From: Hyphomicrobiales bacterium
Lineage (GTDB): Bacteria; Pseudomonadota; Alphaproteobacteria; Rhizobiales; Aestuariivirgaceae
DNA: 9,674 nucleotides
Direction of reading: 5' to 3'
Assembly: GCA_025356765.1 (NCBI GenBank)
Contig: JANXRO010000248.1
Coordinates: forward strand, 1 to 9,674
Shown here: positions 1 through 5,889 of the stretch, one piece after another
Numbering within the stretch: the first letter of the stretch is position 1
How the letters are laid out: each line of letters starts with the position of its first letter
The notes under the pieces: generated by a model
What the model was told of the DNA's origin: nothing
The model's database searches: none
What the model saw: the letters and a program-made list of their open reading frames with translations, nothing else
Position numbers and translations under genes: made by a program

Positions 1-706
1 AGAACTTCACCCAATATTTATTGAGGCCAGACAATAATTCTGGGTTTGCACGCATTAACAATGCAAAAGCTTCGCCATGACGAAATTCATCGTTGCACCA
101 TTTTTCAAACCATTTGAAAATGGGGTGGAAGCGCTTTTCAGGGTGAGCCTGAAGATGTCGGAATATCGCGATGTAGCGCGCATAGCCAATTTTTTCAGAC
201 AAGTAAGTTGCGTAGAAAATGAACTTGGGGCGGAAATAGGTATATTTTTTTGCCTTGGTCAAAAAGCCCAAGTCCACGCCGATGTCAAAATCTTTCAAAG
301 TGTCGTTGATAAAGCCAGCGTGGCGGGCTTCATCACGGCTCATAAATTTGAACAGTTCGGTGATGTCTGGGTTGGTGCCGCGTTTGCGCATTTCAGCGTA
401 AAGCACGCAGCCCGAAAATTCTGCTGTGAGGGAGCTTACGAGAAAATCTACAAATTCCTTGCGAAGGCCCGGCTCCAAATCATCCAACGAAACTTTATCC
501 CATTCTTCTGAACGGCGAAAATGGGTTTTGTTCGGATCTTCACGCAATTCTTCTAAAAGCTTGTCCCACTCTGCGCGCACAGGCGTTACATCCATTTTGT
601 CGAGTGCGGCAAAATCAGTGGTGTAAAAGCGCGGGCTCAGCGCAGTTGTTGTTGCAGCCATCTCAGTTGTGTTCTTGGCGCGAAAGCCTAATTTTTCAAT
701 TGTCAT
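1..706 (-). CDS. acsF: Aerobic magnesium-protoporphyrin IX monomethyl ester (oxidative) cyclase, 5' part
   Basis: The frame runs from ATG at 706 to the left edge and gives 235 residues of a protein that is usually about 350. AcsF is the diiron oxygenase subunit that uses O2 to form the fifth (isocyclic) ring, turning Mg-protoporphyrin monomethyl ester into protochlorophyllide. Visible features are LSPRFYTTDFAALDK at 23-37, a first metal-ligand helix with TAEFSGCVLYAE at 94-105, SRDEARHAGF at 123-132 (ExxH), and CNDEFRHGEAF at 204-214 (second ExxH). The fragment ends at KYWVKF, where the family continues. A strong AGGAG at 719-715, 8 bases before the ATG, supports this start over the ATG at codon 16. 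The start overlaps the preceding stop as ATGA. Confidence 0.96.
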   Translation of the reverse strand, partial: MTIEKLGFRAKNTTEMAATTTALSPRFYTTDFAALDKMDVTPVRAEWDKLLEELREDPNKTHFRRSEEWDKVSLDDLEPGLRKEFVDFLVSSLTAEFSGCVLYAEMRKRGTNPDITELFKFMSRDEARHAGFINDTLKDFDIGVDLGFLTKAKKYTYFRPKFIFYATYLSEKIGYARYIAIFRHLQAHPEKRFHPIFKWFEKWCNDEFRHGEAFALLMRANPELLSGLNKYWVKF

Positions 707-1005
707 AATGCCTTCTCCTCCGAGAACGAGAACTCCAGCAATTCCATATATTCAAAATTTCCCGTAAGCTTCGTCCATTGGCGTTCCAACCAGCCAGCGC
801 GGTTGATTGTGGCCTGGCGGCGCTCTGTATGGGTTTGGCCATAAGGCACGCGAATTTCAGCGCCCTGCACCAGCACTTCATCGCCGGGCTGAATTTTAAC
901 GTCGCCATCAAGCACCACATGGGCTTGCAAAGACTCAAATGTATTGATCACGTTGACAGTGCACATGACGTGTTCGCTCACTTTCGCGGCGAAGGGATTC
1001 ATCAT
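703..1005 (-). CDS. Conserved small protein of unknown function between puhC and acsF
   Basis: This gene encodes 100 residues (99 if the second of two tandem ATG codons is used). AAGGAG at 1018-1013 lies 7 bases before the first ATG and 10 before the second. I see no signal peptide and no membrane segment, so it is probably a soluble cytoplasmic protein. The middle is rich in alternating hydrophobic residues with a GDEVLVQGAEI turn near 41, suggesting beta structure. The end is TGNFEYMELLEFSFSEE, and W72 and W77 lie in AGWLERQWTKL. I recall an unnamed protein of this kind in the same position in other alphaproteobacterial photosynthesis clusters. Its overlaps with puhC and acsF (both ATGA) suggest a role in complex assembly or the cyclase step, but no biochemical function can be assigned. 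Confidence 0.88.
   Translation of the reverse strand: MMNPFAAKVSEHVMCTVNVINTFESLQAHVVLDGDVKIQPGDEVLVQGAEIRVPYGQTHTERRQATINRAGWLERQWTKLTGNFEYMELLEFSFSEEKAL
715..721 (-). promoter_or_regulatory. Strong Shine-Dalgarno of acsF
   Basis: GGAGGAG at 721-715 lies 8 bases before the acsF ATG at 706, within the last codons of the preceding small gene. It supports this start over the internal ATG at codon 16. Confidence 0.75.
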
Positions 1006-1466
1006 AGACCCTCTCCTTTTTTCTGGTTGGACATGAGTGCGGCAAAAACCGCAGTGTTGGCGGGGCCAAAAGCATTCATCGCAAGTGCCTTGCCCGAAAC
1101 TTCGTCAATCAAATAGAGTTGGTTGCCCATGTGGGTTTCCAATCGAAAATTGCCATCAAGCGTTAGGCCTTTGCGCATGCGATCATGCACTAAGGTGCGA
1201 AGTGTTGCCCGAAAGAAGCTGCCTTGGCCGCGTTGATATTGAACGATGGTTTCACCGGTTTTAACGTCACGCACCGTAACACTGCCTTCTTCCGAATCTG
1301 TCACCTGCAACTCACGCATTTGGCTTGCAGGATCAGACGGCAAAGTGGGCGGTGGTTGATAACCAGCCAAACGAAAGGCGCCAATCAACAGAAACACTCC
1401 GGCCAAACCAATGAAGATTGATCTGAACGGTTTTGTTTCCAAAAATTGAGTGGCGTTGGCTGACAT
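1002..1466 (-). CDS. puhC: Photosynthetic complex assembly protein PuhC
   Basis: This 154-residue protein has a short cytoplasmic N-terminus, one membrane-spanning segment at about 14-34, and a periplasmic domain. It fits PuhC, the family annotated as a putative photosynthetic complex assembly protein, which in Rhodobacter capsulatus is required for normal RC-LH1 levels. Family-like features are the helix followed by a proline-rich linker (YQPPPTLPSDP near 36), GSVTVRDVKTGETI near 61 and the GQGSFFRATLRTLVHDR stretch at 80-96. A GGAG at 1476-1473, 6 bases before the ATG, lies inside the end of puhB. The stop forms ATGATGA with the start of the next gene. The assignment combines sequence pattern and position after puhB. 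Confidence 0.93.
   Translation of the reverse strand: MSANATQFLETKPFRSIFIGLAGVFLLIGAFRLAGYQPPPTLPSDPASQMRELQVTDSEEGSVTVRDVKTGETIVQYQRGQGSFFRATLRTLVHDRMRKGLTLDGNFRLETHMGNQLYLIDEVSGKALAMNAFGPANTAVFAALMSNQKKGEGL
1013..1018 (-). promoter_or_regulatory. Shine-Dalgarno of the small gene after puhC
   Basis: AAGGAG at 1018-1013 lies in the last codons of puhC. Spacing is 7 bases to the ATG at 1005 and 10 to the ATG at 1002. The strong site is evidence that the small unnamed gene is really translated. Confidence 0.75.
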
Positions 1467-1469
1467 TTT

Positions 1470-2102
1470 TTACTCCGCTGGAACCAAATGGCCTTGAGCC
1501 ATAGCATTTTGTATTTCGATGGCAGGCATATGTCCACCTAAAACAGACGCAAGACGCTGTGCCACACCCTCAACATCGGGGATATCGCGGAAAGATGGTT
1601 GCGGCCTTGTTAGGTTCCAAGGTTTTGCATGGGGCCAAAGCAACAAATAGGCCAAACGCGTCTGGCCAGCCGTTTTAAAACAGATTGTGCCACAGCCATT
1701 GCCAGTTGTGGCGAAAGACACACTATCAATCTGGCGAAGCGGCAAATTGATAATCACCGGCAAAGCAATGCCCACCTTCATCAAAATGCGTTTGCTGGTC
1801 AAAGTGTAATGGGTGGTGCGGGCGCTAGCATAGGCAAACCCCAACAGAATTGCGCAAGCAGAAATCCCCAAGCCAACCATGGCGGGAACAGATTGAACCG
1901 CCACCGCCAGCGATGCGCCTTGGGCCAGTTTCCAAGCCCCTTGGGCCACAATCAACGCTGCGAAATAAATTGCAACTTTGCGAATGTGAAAGGCGTTGAT
2001 GGCCAAGCGCTTCCAATCGGGCCTGCCCTGCCACAAAAGGTTTTCACCTTCAGGCAGATGATCTGGCAAGCCCTCTGGAATAATGTCGGGTTGCACACTC
2101 AT
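1470..2102 (-). CDS. puhB: Photosynthetic complex assembly protein PuhB
   Basis: This 210-residue membrane protein promotes reaction-centre assembly, with a secondary effect on LH1, as shown for Rhodobacter capsulatus PuhB. Two hydrophobic segments (about 42-60 and 70-93) form a hairpin, followed by a PH-like domain beginning near RTTHYTLTSKRIL (95-107). Other recognisable family features are the N-terminal LPEGENLLWQGRPDW near 16 and LLLWPHAKPWNLTRPQPSFR near 153, followed by the DVEGVAQRL stretch. The start codon overlaps the puhA stop as ATGA. There is no convincing Shine-Dalgarno before it, so it is probably translated by coupling to puhA. The TAA lies 3 bases before puhC. Confidence 0.95.
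   Translation of the reverse strand: MSVQPDIIPEGLPDHLPEGENLLWQGRPDWKRLAINAFHIRKVAIYFAALIVAQGAWKLAQGASLAVAVQSVPAMVGLGISACAILLGFAYASARTTHYTLTSKRILMKVGIALPVIINLPLRQIDSVSFATTGNGCGTICFKTAGQTRLAYLLLWPHAKPWNLTRPQPSFRDIPDVEGVAQRLASVLGGHMPAIEIQNAMAQGHLVPAE
1473..1476 (-). promoter_or_regulatory. Shine-Dalgarno of puhC
   Basis: GGAG at 1476-1473 overlaps the last codons of puhB and is 6 bases from the puhC ATG at 1466. It fixes this start. Confidence 0.7.
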
Positions 2103-2875
2103 AGCAATGGCTCAGCACGCTGTGGCGTTGCATAAAGTGTACCTGCACCATAGAAGCCGAAAATCTTTTCTTCTTCAAGGCGGGTTACAACATCAGGTTT
2201 TTTCTGCGTTGGAACGGAAGCAAATTGGCTGCCCAAAATGGACTTCACCCGAACTTGTTTTGCACCACCCACAACGCGGGCCAGATTGGCTGGCAAAAGC
2301 ACATTGCGCTTCTTGCCTTTTTCTCCGGTCTCAACTTCAAAATAGCGGATGAGATATTCAGCTTGATCAACCCAAACATCACGCACCACGCCGCCCACTT
2401 CGCCATCTGCACCAATCACATTCATGCCGATGGGGTTTGGATCTGAGGGATCAACATAAAAATCCGGTGCTGCGCGCAGCGGCACAAGCTTTGGTGTGCC
2501 GTGAACGGTTACGTCTGGAATGTCGCGCCGTTCGGCATAAGCACCAGGGCCTACACCAGCCGTCATCGGATCGCCGTTTGGAATTAAGGGTGCGCCGGGG
2601 AAGTTCGCGGCAGGTATGCCGTTTACTGGGCGCATATCTCTTGGTTCAGCGCGGGGGGCCTGAACGGTCGTGCCATCTGCCAACAGATATGTTTTAGGTT
2701 TTGGCACAGAAGGGAAGCCTTGCACGGTGATCGCGCCCGAACGATCACTTTCCAGCGGATAACCTTCGCGTTTGTTTTCGCGGTGCAGATAATAAACCAG
2801 GCCAAAGAAAAAGCCGATAAATAAAACCAAAATCACTTGGGCGAGGTCGATATTTCCAACATAGGTCGTGTGCAT
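2099..2875 (-). CDS. puhA: Photosynthetic reaction centre H subunit (PuhA)
   Basis: This 258-residue protein caps the cytoplasmic face of the reaction-centre L/M core and shapes the proton path to the secondary quinone QB. A single membrane helix spans about 11-30, followed by HRENKREGYPLE, the conserved linker. The globular PRC-barrel part contains RDVWVD near 165 and IRYFEVE, whose E180 aligns with Glu173 of the Rhodobacter sphaeroides subunit, a QB proton-path residue. The C-terminus GTLYATPQRAEPLL is typical. The frame is open upstream to 2980, but the start at 2875 fits the family N-terminus and has a strong GGGAG at 2886-2882, 6 bases away. The TGA overlaps the puhB ATG (ATGA). Two of the three Rhodobacter proton-entry residues appear replaced (see findings). 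Confidence 0.98.
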   Translation of the reverse strand: MHTTYVGNIDLAQVILVLFIGFFFGLVYYLHRENKREGYPLESDRSGAITVQGFPSVPKPKTYLLADGTTVQAPRAEPRDMRPVNGIPAANFPGAPLIPNGDPMTAGVGPGAYAERRDIPDVTVHGTPKLVPLRAAPDFYVDPSDPNPIGMNVIGADGEVGGVVRDVWVDQAEYLIRYFEVETGEKGKKRNVLLPANLARVVGGAKQVRVKSILGSQFASVPTQKKPDVVTRLEEEKIFGFYGAGTLYATPQRAEPLL

Positions 2876-2881
2876 TATTTG

Positions 2882-2886
2882 CTCCC
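2882..2886 (-). promoter_or_regulatory. Strong Shine-Dalgarno of puhA
   Basis: AAGGGAGCAAATA precedes the puhA ATG, with GGGAG at 2886-2882 and a 6-base spacer. It decides the start at 2875 against the longer in-frame extension to 2980, which would lie inside lhaA. It fits independent, high-level translation of the H subunit. Confidence 0.85.
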
Positions 2887-2891
2887 TTTTT

Positions 2892-4316
2892 TTATCCTGG
2901 ATATTGAACGAGTCCGAACTTGGTGTTCGGTGGTGTAAGTGTTGAACGCCCTGCAACGCGAACCAACGGGCCCAAGGCAATAAGTGTTACAAACAATAGA
3001 AAAACTTCAAACGAATAGACAAAACAATAACCCGTGGCATTGGTTTGCAGCGTTGTGCCGAATGTGCCCTTCATTGCAAATGTGCTGATAAAATCGCGCA
3101 CAAAACCACTGAAGGCCACGGCAATGCCGCCAGATGTGGCTTGCACCGCACCCCACGCCCCGAGGGCCAAGCCTGATGCCGTGCCAGCGCCAATTTCCAT
3201 GGCCGCGGTTAACATGCCAACCGCGAATAGCCCGTTGCTGAAGCCAATGAATGTTGCCGAAATGGCGAACATTTGGGTTGAACCAACGGCAGGAGCAAAG
3301 GCCACTGCAGAAAATGCAACAATGCCGAGCAACGCGCCAATTGATGCAACACGACATGGGTCGCTGCCACTGGAAAGAAGATGGGCCGATAAAGCAAAGC
3401 CGCAAAGCGTGCCGATTGCCATGAAGGAATTCAGCAAGGTTGTTTGGCCAACAGTCATCGCGAAAATTTGGCCACCAAAAGGCTCAAGCAAAATATCCTG
3501 CATTGCAAAGGCGGCAGTGCCAAGGCCCAAGGCCACCAGCAAGCGCAACACACGGCCAGTTTTCAGAAGCGCTGAAAAGGCTTCGGTGAAGCTCATCGCA
3601 TCATCATCGCCTGTGGTGAGTTGTGGGTTGCGGACTTCTTGTTTCCACATGGCAACGCAATTCAACACAACTGATGTAACTGCCACACCTTGAATAATTT
3701 GAATAAGATGCACTTGGCTAAAACGTTGCAAAAGGCTTCCGAACACCAGCGCACTGACGGCCATGCCAAACAGCAACGTGACATAAAGCAAGGCCACAAC
3801 GCGGGGGCGCACATGTTCAGGTGCTAAATCATTGGCAAGGGCCAAGCCCGCGGTTTGTGTTGTGTGAATGCCAGCACCCACCAAAATGAAAGCCAAAGCA
3901 GCACCCGCTTGGCCAATCCACATGGGGCCTTGCGTGTCGCCTGAAAGTAAAATCAACGCAAATGGCATAATGGCAAAGCCGCCAAATTGCATCATGGTGC
4001 CAAACCACATGTAAGGCACGCGCCGCCAACCCAGCACTGATTTATGATTGTCTGATTTATAACCAATCAACGCACGGAAAGGCGCAAACAGCAATGGCAA
4101 TGAAACCATCAAACCCACCAACCATGCGGGAACGCCAAGTTCCACAATCATCACGCGGTTTAGTGTGCCTGTGAGCAACACCATAGACATGCCCACGGCC
4201 ACTTGAAACAGTGACAGGCGCAAAAGCCTGGACAATGGAAACTCAACAGTGGCAGCATCGGCAAAGGGCAAAAAGCGCGGGCCTAAGGCTTGCCACATGG
4301 TGTTCATGCGTATCAT
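2892..4316 (-). CDS. lhaA: Light-harvesting 1 assembly protein LhaA, PucC/BCH major facilitator family
   Basis: This 474-residue polytopic inner-membrane protein has about twelve hydrophobic segments. LhaA is needed for assembly of the LH1 antenna, possibly by delivering bacteriochlorophyll or guiding insertion of the polypeptides. Family signatures include FRALIGYKSD near 80, GWRRVPYMWFGT at 96-107, and QDILLEPFGGQ near 273. LhaA, PucC and the orf428-type proteins share these motifs, so the symbol relies on the bchM-lhaA-puhA position. ATG codons occur at 4316, 4307 and 4298. I choose 4316 because GGAG (4328-4325) lies 8 bases before it and because it makes the ATGA overlap with bchM. The TAA lies 16 bases before puhA, the largest gap in the window. 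Confidence 0.94.
   Translation of the reverse strand: MIRMNTMWQALGPRFLPFADAATVEFPLSRLLRLSLFQVAVGMSMVLLTGTLNRVMIVELGVPAWLVGLMVSLPLLFAPFRALIGYKSDNHKSVLGWRRVPYMWFGTMMQFGGFAIMPFALILLSGDTQGPMWIGQAGAALAFILVGAGIHTTQTAGLALANDLAPEHVRPRVVALLYVTLLFGMAVSALVFGSLLQRFSQVHLIQIIQGVAVTSVVLNCVAMWKQEVRNPQLTTGDDDAMSFTEAFSALLKTGRVLRLLVALGLGTAAFAMQDILLEPFGGQIFAMTVGQTTLLNSFMAIGTLCGFALSAHLLSSGSDPCRVASIGALLGIVAFSAVAFAPAVGSTQMFAISATFIGFSNGLFAVGMLTAAMEIGAGTASGLALGAWGAVQATSGGIAVAFSGFVRDFISTFAMKGTFGTTLQTNATGYCFVYSFEVFLLFVTLIALGPLVRVAGRSTLTPPNTKFGLVQYPG
2914..2930 (-). repeat. GC-rich inverted repeat at the end of lhaA, upstream of puhA
   Basis: In the transcript CCGAAC, five bases (ACCAA), then GTTCGG form a perfect 6-bp stem. 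It lies about 20 bases before the lhaA stop and 38 bases before the puhA ATG. It is followed by an A-rich stretch, not a U run, so it is not an intrinsic terminator. It could mark an mRNA processing or stability point, but this is inference. Confidence 0.4.
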
Positions 4317-4990
4317 TTGCAAAGCTCCAAAGCTTCAGAAATATAAAAACCAGTGGCCACGCGGTGGCTGCGGCCCAATTTTATCCCGTCAATTTTCGCC
4401 AAGGCTGCGCGCAATTTTTTGGGCGGCTGGGGCTCAATGGCAGGCGATTTATCGCCACGCGGAAAAAGTTTGCCCACACCCCATAACAGCGCCAGTGGAA
4501 CCGTGCGCGGTGGGAATGAAAAAATCATTCCCTTGGTAGCCATTTTTGAAAGGCCAGAAATAATGTTGATCATGTCAGGGGTGCGATAATGAATGATTGA
4601 ATCCATCGCCACCACATAATCAAATGTTCCAAGCTTTGGGTCTAGCATATCGCCCGACAGAAAATTCACATCCAAGTTCGGCGGCAAACGATCGCGGGCC
4701 ACATCGACCAACTGTGATGATAGATCAATGGCCGTTACACTGGCGCCACGTTCAGCGGCTGCCACTGCCAAGGCACCGGTGCCGCAGCCTGCATCAAGAA
4801 TTCTCAACCCACGCAAATCATTTGGCAGATACGACAATAATGTTTTGCGCATTTCATCGCGCCCTGCCCGAACGCGCGCACGAACGCCGCTGACGGGCGC
4901 ATCAGAGGTCAACCGTTCCCACGCTTTAACCGCGGTACGGTCAAAGTAGGTTTCAATTTCCGTGCGTCTGGTGAGATATTCTGTGCTCAT
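4313..4990 (-). CDS. bchM: Magnesium-protoporphyrin O-methyltransferase (BchM)
   Basis: This 225-residue enzyme transfers a methyl group from S-adenosylmethionine to the C13 propionate of Mg-protoporphyrin IX, giving the monomethyl ester used by AcsF. It has a class I methyltransferase fold: motif I ILDAGCGTG at 64-72, the acidic ribose-binding end of strand 2 (TAIDLS near 86), and FDYVVAMDSIIHY near 123, typical of BchM. The C-terminal RSHRVATGFYISEALELCK pattern is also typical. I start at the ATG at 4990-4988 (MSTEYL). A TTG three bases upstream would add one residue but is less likely. The start forms TGATG with the bchL stop, and no strong Shine-Dalgarno is seen, so translation probably depends on reinitiation after bchL. 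The stop overlaps the lhaA start as ATGA. Confidence 0.97.
   Translation of the reverse strand: MSTEYLTRRTEIETYFDRTAVKAWERLTSDAPVSGVRARVRAGRDEMRKTLLSYLPNDLRGLRILDAGCGTGALAVAAAERGASVTAIDLSSQLVDVARDRLPPNLDVNFLSGDMLDPKLGTFDYVVAMDSIIHYRTPDMINIISGLSKMATKGMIFSFPPRTVPLALLWGVGKLFPRGDKSPAIEPQPPKKLRAALAKIDGIKLGRSHRVATGFYISEALELCK
4322..4335 (-). repeat. Small inverted repeat over the lhaA Shine-Dalgarno
   Basis: AAGCT, TTGG, AGCTT in the transcript forms a 5-bp stem with a 4-base loop, and the lhaA GGAG spans loop and stem. It sits in the last codons of bchM. The stem is short and A/U-rich at one end, so it may be chance. Confidence 0.25.
4325..4328 (-). promoter_or_regulatory. Shine-Dalgarno of lhaA inside bchM
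   Basis: GGAG at 4328-4325 lies 8 bases before the ATG at 4316 and favours that start over ATG codons at 4307 and 4298. It straddles the loop and stem of a small hairpin at 4322-4335. Confidence 0.6.
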
Positions 4991-5889
4991 CAATCAAACC
5001 CCAGAAAGTCAAAAATATCACGGTCTTTCATTGGCTTTGCGTCTTGTGGTTCAACGCCTGCCCAAAGCTGGGCTGCAAGGCGCATGTATTCATTTTGCAC
5101 TGAAAGAATTTCTGGCGTTTCATCCATTTCAAACAATGTGCGCTTTTTCAAGCGGCTCATGCGAATGGCATCCAAATCCGGAAAATGCGCCAAAAGTTTT
5201 AGGCCAATGGCTTCGTTGAAACGATCAATTTGATCAGTGTCTTTGCTGCGGTTGGCGATCACACCACCAACACGCACTTTATAATTTTTCGCCTTGGCGG
5301 TGATGGCCGCAACAATGCGGTTCATCGCGAAGATGGAGTCAAAATCATTTGCCGTTACAATCACAGACTGATGAGAATGCATCAGCGGTGAAGCAAAACC
5401 ACCGCACACCACGTCTCCTAACACGTCGAAAATAACAACGTCTGTATCATCCAGCAGATGATGTTCTTTCAGCAATTTCACCGTTTGGCCAACAACATAG
5501 CCGCCACAGCCTGTGCCTGCGGGTGGGCCACCGGCTTCCACGCACATCACGCCATTATAGCCTTCAAACACATAGTCTTCGGGGCGTAATTCTTCGGAAT
5601 GAAAATCAACAGTTTCTAAAATGTCGATCACCGTTGGCACCAAACGCTTGGTGAGGGTGAAGGTCGAATCGTGTTTGGGGTCACACCCAATTTGCAACAC
5701 ACGTTTGCCCAATTTCGAAAAGGCCACCGACAGGTTGGAAGACGTTGTGCTTTTGCCAATGCCGCCTTTGCCGTAAACTGAGAAAACTTTTGCTGTGCCG
5801 ATATCCAAGTTTGGATCCATCTGCACTTGCACACTGCCAGCACCATCTAAGCGTTTGTGGCTTGGTGTCCGATCAAGAACCAATGTCAT
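4990..5889 (-). CDS. bchL: Light-independent protochlorophyllide reductase iron-sulfur ATP-binding protein (BchL)
   Basis: This 299-residue protein is the NifH-like reductase component of dark-operative protochlorophyllide reductase. As a homodimer it couples ATP hydrolysis to electron transfer from its [4Fe-4S] cluster to BchN-BchB. The P-loop YGKGGIGKST is at 39-48. The two cluster ligands expected from NifH alignment are C128 (in GTGCGG) and C162 (in DVVCGGF), 34 residues apart as in the family. The DPKHDST motif near 70 and the C-terminal FDFLGFD are typical. Residues 1-33 form the BchL-specific N-terminal extension, absent from NifH. A strong GGAGG at 5901-5897, 7 bases before the ATG, supports the start. 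The ATG overlaps the bchH stop (ATGA), and the TGA overlaps the bchM ATG (TGATG). Confidence 0.98.
   Translation of the reverse strand: MTLVLDRTPSHKRLDGAGSVQVQMDPNLDIGTAKVFSVYGKGGIGKSTTSSNLSVAFSKLGKRVLQIGCDPKHDSTFTLTKRLVPTVIDILETVDFHSEELRPEDYVFEGYNGVMCVEAGGPPAGTGCGGYVVGQTVKLLKEHHLLDDTDVVIFDVLGDVVCGGFASPLMHSHQSVIVTANDFDSIFAMNRIVAAITAKAKNYKVRVGGVIANRSKDTDQIDRFNEAIGLKLLAHFPDLDAIRMSRLKKRTLFEMDETPEILSVQNEYMRLAAQLWAGVEPQDAKPMKDRDIFDFLGFD

Noticed and set aside
1629..2135. A 168-codon plus-strand frame opposite puhB, and similar frames opposite acsF (77-511), bchL/bchH (5745-6347) and bchH (7791-8228)
   Set aside because: All lie antisense to clear genes, lack ribosome sites or family motifs, and read as reverse images of conserved coding sequence.
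2914..2930. The hairpin at the end of lhaA as a rho-independent terminator
   Set aside because: It is inside the coding sequence and is followed by an A-rich stretch on the transcript with no U run. The operon clearly continues into puhA.
2876..2980. An in-frame N-terminal extension of puhA of 35 codons
   Set aside because: It would overlap the lhaA end, its sequence is unlike any H subunit, and the strong GGGAG with the typical N-terminus points to the ATG at 2875.
3034..3693. A 219-codon plus-strand open frame opposite lhaA
   Set aside because: It is antisense to a well-conserved membrane protein, is composed of low-complexity Ala/Pro/Lys runs typical of a shadow frame, and has no recognisable motif.
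4991..4993. A TTG start for bchM one codon upstream
   Set aside because: The adjacent ATG forms the standard TGATG stop-start coupling with bchL and needs no rare start codon.
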